A DNA stretch of 64,000 bases. It comes from Corylus avellana (taxonomy: Eukaryota > Streptophyta > Magnoliopsida > Fagales > Betulaceae). The DNA is taken from the NCBI RefSeq assembly GCF_901000735.1, contig NC_081545.1:5314583-5378582 (forward strand), given 5' to 3'. The position numbers were made by a program, and so were the translations under genes. Below, one piece after another: positions 56,508 to 64,000 of the stretch (within the stretch, counting starts at the first letter, position 1; the number at the start of each line of letters is the position of its first letter). Below the pieces are notes generated by a model. The model was not told where the DNA came from, made no database searches, and saw only the letters and a list, made by a program, of their open reading frames with translations.

Positions 56508-57540
56508 TTTCTTTCTCTATAAAGATTATTTAACTTATTTGATGTGAATAAATTATATAAATTAATTTTCAAAAAAAAGATATACCTTTATTTCTACAAG
56601 TAATCATAGTAAAACTAACTTTATTCTTTTCATAATTCCTCCTTCTCCTCTTTTTCTTTACAACTCCTACGTACTCTTTATAATCTGTTGATGTCTCATC
56701 TCACTCTGTGCTCTACTGCCACTCTATTACATAATTAAATGATTATTAGTTTAAGTTTTTTATATCACACAAAAAATTAAATGCATCATCATATATATTA
56801 TTTGTTAGAGATGATATATAAGCAAAAGTTGAATACATAAAATTGTTTAATTAGTAAGGGTTTTGTCAAAATCTTATAAAAAATACTTATTTCATATACA
56901 GATTAAACAAAACTAAATCTTGATTTAGAATAAGTTTGGTAGTTTATAATATTATGAAAATTTGTTTGGTTGATGAAATACTATCTTATTTCAACTAGGT
57001 GACCATGTCTCGTGAATACGGTGGATATTTGAAAACTATTGGTTAGAATTTTTTTGAGAAAAAAGGCGAAAAAGGCCTGAAACTGCCTCATCTCAAGATA
57101 TGGTGAAATGTATGATGGTTTACACTAATTAAATATAGAAATTCTTATTGTGAAATTCAAACACATATGCTCTAGCGTGTACTACTAGGACACTTTGAGA
57201 ATTTCTTTAGAGAAAATAAAGCACACCCTAGACAACCATAGATTGATAGAAACCAAATGAATATTGTAAGTGGGTGGGTGAAGGCCGGTGAGGGAAATAA
57301 AAAGAAAGTAAATTGGGTGGGTGAAGGAAGCATCTCCCCGACACTTGACGTTACACCAACTTTAATTTGGATTCTTATGCATCACGACGCCTACATCTTG
57401 TCTATGTTCTTATAAATTGATGAGGACACCATATTTAATTTGCATTCGCACAATAATTCAAACTTTATAATACATTAATCATCTTGCATTCAAAATCGGG
57501 GCTCTCTCCACTCTATACTATTATTAATAAATATAGGACA

Positions 57541-57878
57541 GTTAAGTGAGCGAAGCCCTCGCGAGTAAGCTCAGTCACGGTTCGTATAAGCTCGGTTCGT
57601 GCTCAACTCAATTATTAAATGAGGCGTTTCGTGAACACTTATTGGCTCGAATATTAAACAAAACAAGCTCGGCTTGACTCAGTTAGACTCGTGAGCAGCT
57701 CGTATAAGGATCAAATTGGTAATTATTCATATAACCAATTTCCTTCCCCTCACTTAATTTACTAATTAACATCCAAAAATGAAAAATGTTCATAAGATCA
57801 CTTTGAACCATATTACTTTATCCAATAGAATTGTTAGAATATACGGAAAATATAATATATTTTATGTATATTTCATAA
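57541..57878. other. no gene seen
   Basis: Short unique-looking stretch between the right arm and the LINE, with repeated ctcg-rich words (gctcggttcgtgctc, gctcggcttgac) that may be a small repeat. This is the insertion-side flank of the LINE. Confidence 0.55.
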
Positions 57879-57956
57879 TTTTTTTTTTTTTTTTTTTTTT
57901 TTTGAGGGAAACGATAAATCATTTCATTCCAAAAAATGAAAAAACAGGCCTAAGCC

Positions 57957-60900
57957 TTACAAAGATAGAGCCATTTGCTCTAAAATCACAACCTCGGAAA
58001 TACAACTAGGATTTTCTTCCAACCATACTTGAGTCTCTCGGTTCCTTATGCCATACTTTGCTAATCTGTGGGCAGCTAAATTAGCCTCCCTTTTGACATG
58101 TCGGATTCTCCATCTATTAAGAAACCCCAACACCCATTTGATGTCTTCAATAATCTGTCCTTATGGAAGCCAATTTTTTTGGGGGTCACTAATTGCCCTA
58201 ACCACCAGCAAAGAGTCCCCTTCAAGGATCACATCATTTACTCCCACCTCCCTGCAGAACTCCACCGCCCGTAGGGCAGCCAAACCTTCGGCTGTAGCTG
58301 GATCGTGGATGGCCGAAATAGGATGGCTTAACGTTGCAATAGTATTTCCCCTCTCGTCTCGTATGATTACCCCCACTCCCATTCGCTTCTCCCCTTGTGC
58401 AATGGCAACATCCCAATTTACTTTGAAAAATCCCAGCTGAGGTGCTTCCCATTTTTGTTTGACTACCACTGTTTGAACAGTAGTTTCCTGTTGTCTCTGG
58501 TTTGCTGTTCGGAACTGCTGTAAATGATCCACCGCTTGTTTTGCTACTACACTAGGAGACGTGAACAGCGCCCCATACACCACTTCATTTCGACGTCTCC
58601 AAATACGTTTAGCAGTCATTGCGAAGAGCTCCATGTCCTCCTTCTGCAACTTCGCCATCAGGTTTTCCACCAGACCAAGGAAATTGTCTCCACCCGAAAT
58701 GCATTTTTGGAGCTTACTCCCACTCACACACCAGACATCTTGGGAAGAAGGGCAATCCCAAAGAATATGGTGGGTGGTTTCAACAGCTCTGCTACAGAAA
58801 ATACATGATTCATCTTCGATCACTTTTCGTCGCTTGAGATTGTCTTTCGTAGGGAGTATGTGATTACATGCCCTCCATAGAAACATTTTGGCTGAATGTG
58901 GAACATTCAAGCCCCATATCATTTTCCAGACAGCTTGATTTCTCGCCCCCTGAGAGCATTCCCCTTTTAATCTTCCTATTCTATCTTTTTCTAGGTGATA
59001 GGCACTCCTCACCGAAAATTCTCCCGACTTCGATGCACGCCAAATAATCTTGTCTTCATTATTGTGTCTGCTCAGTGGGAGGTTGCAAATGGCCTCTGCT
59101 TCCTCTTCTTCAAAATTCTGGAAAATAAACTGCCGGTTCCATTGCACCGGATTTTCTTCCATCAGCTCAGCCACCAACGCATCCTCCCTAATGAGTGAAC
59201 TGCATGTCTGTGGAGTGAACATTATTGGTAGTGGAATCCATTTGTCTCCCCTGATCCGGACAGAATTCCCATTACCAATACGCCACAATAAGCCTTCTCC
59301 AACTAGATCCCTGCCTCCCAAGATGCTCCTCCATGCATATGAAGGCTTATTTCCAATTTTTGCGGACAAAAAAGACCCCGAGGGAAAATACTTATCTTTG
59401 ATAATCTTCGCAGCCAAGCTGTCCGGATATTGTATAAGACGCCATCCTTGCTTGGCTAGAAGGGCCTTGTTGAAACAGATAAGATCCCGAAAACCCAAAC
59501 CTCCCGTATCTTTTGCACGTCCCATCCTTTCCCAACTCATCCATTGGATCTTCGTGTCATTCTCCTTATGGCCCCACCAAAATTTTTGCATCAATTTGTT
59601 CAATTCCTTACACAATTCCGATGGGAGTAAAAAAATGCTCATGCTATAGGTTGGGATAGCTTGGACCACAGCTTTGATTAAAATCTCCTTTCCAACTTGT
59701 GATAAGAATTTTGTCTTCCAATCCGATATCCTTCTTTTCACCCTATCAATGAGGTTTTGGAATTCCCGAATTCTTGATTTTCCCACCAGCGCCGGAAGCC
59801 CCAGATACGTGTCAAATCTCTGGGAGTCAGGAACTCCTACTACCTCCAAAATACGATCTTTTGTCGCTTGGCTTGTGTTGCGGCTGAAAAAAATTGAAGT
59901 TTTATCATTATTGAGTCGCTTCCCCGACGCCTCTTCATAAGATCCCAGGACCCCTTTCATATAGTTCCATTCCTGTTCAGTGGCCTTACAAAAGAGAAGG
60001 CTGTCGTCTACAAAAAACAAATGGTTTAACCTCACGCCCTTGAAAGAGGTTGGGACCCCCTTCAATCTCCCGGACAGCTCCTCTTTTTTTAACAATGTGC
60101 TCAAGACCTCTGCACATAAGATAAAAAGATATGGGGATAGTGGGTCTCCCTGTCTAATTCCCCTCGAAGGTTTGATGAGACCTGTCGGGGAACCATTAAC
60201 AATAACAGAGTATGAAACAGAAGTGACACATTTCATGTCTAAATTGACCCATTTACAATCAAAACCCATTTTCCTCATAACCTTCTCTAGAAAAAGCCAC
60301 TCTACCCGATCATATGCTTTGCTCATGTCGAGCTTTACCGCCATATAGCCCACCCTCCCATACATGCGAGAATGCATAGTATGGAGTGTCTCATATGCTG
60401 CAATAATGTTATCAGAGATTAATCGACCCGGAATGAAGGCCGATTGGTTACAAGAAATAATCAAGGGTAGCACATATTTAAGGCGGTTGGCCATAACTTT
60501 TGCAAGAATTTTATACACCACGTTGCACAAACTTATGGGCCTAAAATCAGAGACTCCCGTGGGATTTTGCTTTTTAGGAACAAGTGCAATATGTGTAAAA
60601 TTAATATCTGGATCAATATGGCCATTGGTAAAAAAATTCCTTACCGCCTGGACGACCTCCTCCCCCACGAGGTTCCAATGGTCTTGATAAAAAGCTGCGG
60701 GGAACCCATCAGGGCAGGGTGACTTCATGGGTGCCATTTGAGATAGAGCTAGACTTACTTCCTCCACTTCCACCTCACCAACCAGTCGACTATTCATCTC
60801 AGCCGTGACAGTAGCTGGCACTGCATTGAGGCATTCGTCAATCCCCCGAGGACCCGAAGAGGTTAGGATGCCCGAAAAATGCCGTACAAAAGCTTTTTCA

Positions 60901-62077
60901 ATGCTCGTTGGTGTGTCCTGGCGCACTCCCTCTCCATCCAAAATTGAGGATACCAGATTTTTGTGCCGTCGTTGTGAGGCGCACGCATGAAAATATTTCG
61001 AATTCTTATCACCGTGCACTAACCAACATTCTTTCGCTCTCTGTCTCCATTTCTGTTCCAGCTGCTCCATCTTATCCTGAGTGTCTTCTTCTAATTGTTT
61101 GATACGTTGCTGGTCCCACTCGCCCTCCCCTGCTTGAAGATTTTCCAACATAGACACATTTTGTTTAATGTCACTCTCTGTTGGGTCTCTGTTAACTCTT
61201 TTCCATCTGAGAAGGGAGTGACAACTCTGCTTCAATTTGGAAGCCACTGAATCCCAGCCCCTGCATCTGTTCTCCTTCACTCGCCAAACCTGGTTGATGA
61301 CATCCGCCACATCTTTTCTCTTCCTGGATACTTCATACCTGAAACGTCGAGGAGCCTTACGCCTTCTCGTCCTTCCCCTGTGGAACCATACATACAGAGG
61401 TGTATGGTCAGAGGAGCAAGATGCCAATATCTCTACTTGTCTACACGGGAAATGCTCTTGCCACTGGGGATTTGCCAATGCCCGATCCAGTCTTTCCTTT
61501 ATGAAAGAGACCCCTCCTTGTTTATTGCTCCATGTAAAATCTGACCCCACATAACCCATATCCTCCAACCGGCAGAAATGAAGGGCCTCTCTGAAATTTT
61601 CCATTTGCCTTCTAGCTTTATGACCTCCCCCCCATTTTTCATGGTCTTCAAGGATTTCATTAAAATCCCCCAAGCAAAGCCAAGGGACTGGGTCGTAACT
61701 GCTAAGGTGGCGAAGAAGGCTCCAGGATTCATTCCGATGACTCACCTCCGGATGGCCGTAAAGACCCGTGAACTTCCAAGGTTGACCATTCGCCCCTACT
61801 TTCACAACGGCATTAATGTGGCGCCTACTGAAATTTTGAATGTCCACTGTATAATCTGATCTCCAAAAAAGTGCCAATCCCCCACTTCGACCAATACTGT
61901 CCTAACGAACACACTGTGAAAACCCAACCGAATTTTAAGTGATTCCAGTCGGTGGGCCTGCAGTTTAGTTTCCATCAGGAAAACTAAACTGGGGCGCTTC
62001 TCCTTCACCAACCGATGAAGGTCTCGAACTGACCGGGGGTTCCCAAGCCCCCGACAGTTCCAGCTTAGTATACTCAT
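57957..62077 (-). pseudogene. LINE ORF2: endonuclease, reverse transcriptase, zf-RVT, RNase H
   Basis: Starts MSILSWNCRGLGN at 62077, overlapping the end of ORF1 by four bases. Endonuclease motifs: SWNCRG, FLMETKL, CLGDFNEIL and SSDHTPL. Reverse transcriptase: PCPDGFPAAFYQ, DFRPISLCNVVYKILAKV, KLDMSKAYDRVEW, GIRQGDPLSPYLF and FVDD (usually FADD; both catalytic Asp kept). Then zf-RVT (HSAKMFLWRACNHILPTKDN, CIFCSRAVETTHHILWDCP) and RNase H (VNWDVA, AEGLAALRA, LEGDSLLVV). Only two lesions: a frameshift near 61895 in the endonuclease and a TAA at 58158-58160 in the RNase H, after which the frame continues to its natural stop at 57957-57959. Domain order, length (about 1370 codons) and motif retention point to recent activity. 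Confidence 0.93.
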
Positions 62078-62661
62078 GATTCTCGGCGGGGCTGTTCAAC
62101 AGCCACCGCCGTTTGCTTTCCACCTCTGCTTTCACCCACCCATCTTCCTTTCTTTTTGGTTGCTTCATTCTGTTCCAGACAAACCACGTCATCCAGTTTT
62201 CGAGTTCCACCTCGATGGTTAGCCAAGCTCATCTGGTGTTGGGAGTGCACGGACCTTGCTCGTTTTTTCCACTTCATGGGGACGTTTTTTCGATTCCCTT
62301 CAACATGGACCTGCAAACCACTAGCCAAACGACACTTCACTTCCTCGATGAACCCTACCCCTGCTGCTGCCTTGTCTGACGTGGTTCCCCCATTCGTTTT
62401 AAAATTAACGTCGCCTGCATGCAACTTTTGATTTGGTGGCTTGGACGTAACCCCCTCTCCTTTATTATTATTGTCTGTAGCATTTACCGTAGCTCCCACG
62501 CCGCTTACCAAAACAGGACCTTCCATATTCGTATTCCTTCCATCTGCAGCGAGATACGATTCCCCTGCATCATAATTGGCATCCGTTATATTTACCTCAG
62601 CTAACGGATCCCCATTAATGCCATAGTTCCCTTCCTCATTGATAAGTGCTAGAATATTCAT
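62074..62661 (-). CDS. LINE ORF1, C-terminal part
   Basis: 195-codon frame ending just inside the ORF2 start (four-base overlap, ATGA-type arrangement). It is low in hydrophobic residues, with an acidic first part and a basic end (MKWKKRARSVHSQHQ, EATKKKGRWVGESRGGKQ), as in the C-terminal linker of plant LINE ORF1. The expected DUF4283 and CCHC domains would be upstream and are absent. The ATG at 62661 may be fortuitous. Confidence 0.65.
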   Translation of the reverse strand: MNILALINEEGNYGINGDPLAEVNITDANYDAGESYLAADGRNTNMEGPVLVSGVGATVNATDNNNKGEGVTSKPPNQKLHAGDVNFKTNGGTTSDKAAAGVGFIEEVKCRLASGLQVHVEGNRKNVPMKWKKRARSVHSQHQMSLANHRGGTRKLDDVVCLEQNEATKKKGRWVGESRGGKQTAVAVEQPRRES

Positions 62662-62679
62662 ATTTTCAGCGCTTAACTT

Positions 62680-64000
62680 GCATGTTTTAATCCTTTAGTT
62701 TTGGTTAATTAGGCAATTTTACATCCTTTTTGTATTTTCTTTGTTTTATAGGCTTTTGGAAGAAAATAAAGCGTTTCTGGAAAAATTCCAAGCTTAAAGG
62801 GCAAATTGGGAAGATCTAGAAGATATGGTTAAGCTTAACCAATCATGGTTAAAGTTTAATCAAATAAAGGAAAGGATTAATTCGGAATTTCTCAATTTGA
62901 AGTCAAATCGGATTGGATGCAAAATTGGATTCTGAATACGTCTCGATATTTTGGCCATAACTTTCAGCTCAGATATTCGATTGAGGTGATTCAAGCGGCA
63001 TTGGAAAGATAACTCAAACTTGTACAATTCATTGTGAAATAGCATTTTCCCAATTCGGAGCGCCGCAAGGCCAAAATCACGCCGCAAGATAGGACCGCAA
63101 TTCTGGGCGAATTCTATTCCGATTTGGGCTTAGGTTTTCTTTAACCTAATTGGACTTGGACTTAAATCTCCGAAATTCCTAGGATTACTAGGGCTTCTAG
63201 GACTCTCCTAAGCCCTATAAATAGACCTCTAAGCCTCACAATTGGGGGATCAGACGAAGACGCGCCGGGGGCGCCGTTCTTGGTCGCTTTCCGTGTTTTC
63301 TGGATTTTTGTAGCTTGGAACTCGAATTCTTTTGTAAGTTTTTAATTTTAATGAAGTAATTTAGTTTCTTTATGATTTCTTTTGTCATGAGAGGCTAATT
63401 CTTCAACTAAGGTTGAAGATGAAGCCCCACCATTGATTAGTTTTATATTTTTATGTTTCGTTCGTACAAATCCGTCGTTTAATGTAATGTATGTTCGTTT
63501 AAGTTCAATTGTGTGACAAAATTGTGATTGATTGTTGTTTATAAATCGTGAAAATGTTGGATATTCGTTGTGTTTCATCCAACGGATACATCGAATGATT
63601 TGATTGAGACTTATATCCATTGTGATTTACGGATACAATGGATGATTTGATCTCAATTGGATATTCGTTGTGATTTGTAATAGAGATGGATTCATCGAAT
63701 GATTCAATTGGTTTATAAAAAAACAATAGAACATATATATAGGGTTTAATTGTTTGTCGGATGCATGAATGAAAACATAAGAATGTATAATTTGATTTGG
63801 TGAGGTGAATTCTAAAACCTTAGTCGTTTATCTTTTGATTATTTTTATTTTATTTAGTTTATGTTAGTTTATTTTCAAAATCAAAATCATTCGGAACTAG
63901 GTTAAGATATAATTGATTTAGATAGAAATTAAATTTCACAAACACAATTTCCTGTGGATCGACCTCGCACTTGCACACATACTATATTGCACACGACTCG
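62680..64000 (+). mobile_element. LTR-like element, runs off the window
   Basis: From about 62900 it matches 36376-37374 inverted. It has a TATA box CTATAAATAG at about 63216, a GC-rich leader (gacgcgccgggggcgccg), and no coding capacity. It ends at the window border with tcgacctcgcacttgcacac, which corresponds to the outer end at 36376-36450. A stretch at 63540-63720 has loose repeats of ggatattcgttgtg. Start near the LINE is uncertain. Confidence 0.6.

Larger units (their letters stand above)
52585..57540 (+). repeat. right arm of the large inverted duplication
   Basis: Reverse complement of 17611-25090 without the LTR element and the 19735-20835 block, so it shows the empty state at both places. 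Content in order: NLR cap, NLR 3' flank (52798-53300), block with the 109-codon frame (53352-53681), bHLH last exon (54422-54660), the EDDVGPSKGESDGDGGS block (55405-55520), the unidentified 136-bp exon (56372-56507) and the far flank. Homology stops near 57540, corresponding to a point about 165 bases upstream of the NLR start codon at 17445. Confidence 0.9.
57879..62661 (-). mobile_element. LINE (non-LTR retrotransposon), 5'-truncated, near-intact ORF2
   Basis: On the minus strand: end of ORF1, ORF2 with endonuclease, reverse transcriptase, zinc-binding domain and RNase H, a short 3' UTR and a 25-base poly-A tail (poly-T at 57879-57903). Such an order with an RNase H domain is the plant L1 type. 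The 5' part of ORF1 (RNA-binding DUF4283 domain) is missing, the common result of incomplete reverse transcription or of the neighbouring LTR-like sequence. No clear target duplication was found, so the 5' border near 62661 is approximate. Confidence 0.92.

Noticed and set aside
58524..60687. Several plus-strand ORFs up to 199 codons
   Set aside because: They are antisense shadows of LINE ORF2, whose domains on the minus strand are unmistakable.
57860..62680. Target-site duplication of the LINE
   Set aside because: Words left of the poly-T (tatatttcataa) and right of the ORF1 end (atattcatatttt) are similar but not equal; no exact duplication could be shown.

Overview
This window is plant nuclear DNA. 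It is AT-rich, most genes are intron-containing or decayed, and it is full of LTR retrotransposons, a LINE, a CACTA transposon and MITE-like foldbacks, laid over a decayed cluster of CC-NB-LRR (NLR) disease-resistance genes. Gene family content (Rx-type CC domain, plant bHLH, plant PFK, BRUTUS-like zinc finger) points to a dicot, probably a woody rosid; I cannot name the species. Three runs of exactly 100 N (613-712, 37375-37474, 45769-45868) are scaffold gaps, so order across them is not secure.

Layout. 1-612: a broken Ty1/copia gag-pol piece. 713-5908: the 3' part of a CACTA (En/Spm) transposon with a seven-exon Transposase_24 gene, captured exons of a host 6-phosphofructokinase, a 58-bp tandem array, inverted subterminal repeats and a 3' terminus. 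5909-15830: no convincing gene; it holds foldback elements, tandem repeats, a solo LTR with a 5-bp target duplication (9776-10112) and a second LTR (12811-13732). 15831-25090: NLR relics on the minus strand, their 3' flank and a small LTR element with a perfect 5-bp target duplication. 25091-32440: mostly empty, with one apparently intact single-exon gene for a membrane-anchored proline-rich protein (28476-28910) that has its own TATA box. 32450-39700: two more broken NLR genes, one on each strand, the second split by a solo LTR. 39700-41870: NLR 3' flank and one exon of a BRUTUS-like E3 ligase. 41871-51921: three related copia copies, all lacking the same reverse transcriptase/RNase H block, with a shared middle LTR. 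51922-57540: an NLR C-terminus plus a plus-strand copy of the flank seen inverted at 17611-25090. 57879-62661: a nearly complete LINE on the minus strand. 62680-64000: an LTR-like sequence also present, inverted, at 36376-37374.

How it fits together. The backbone is an NLR array whose units (NLR body plus a characteristic 3' flank carrying the last exon of an ILR3/bHLH105-like gene) were copied in direct and inverted orientation, then broken by deletions, nonsense mutations and retroelement insertions. No complete NLR remains. Two insertions are dated relative to the duplication because the other copy preserves the empty site. The only credible functional host gene is the proline-rich protein at 28.5 kb.
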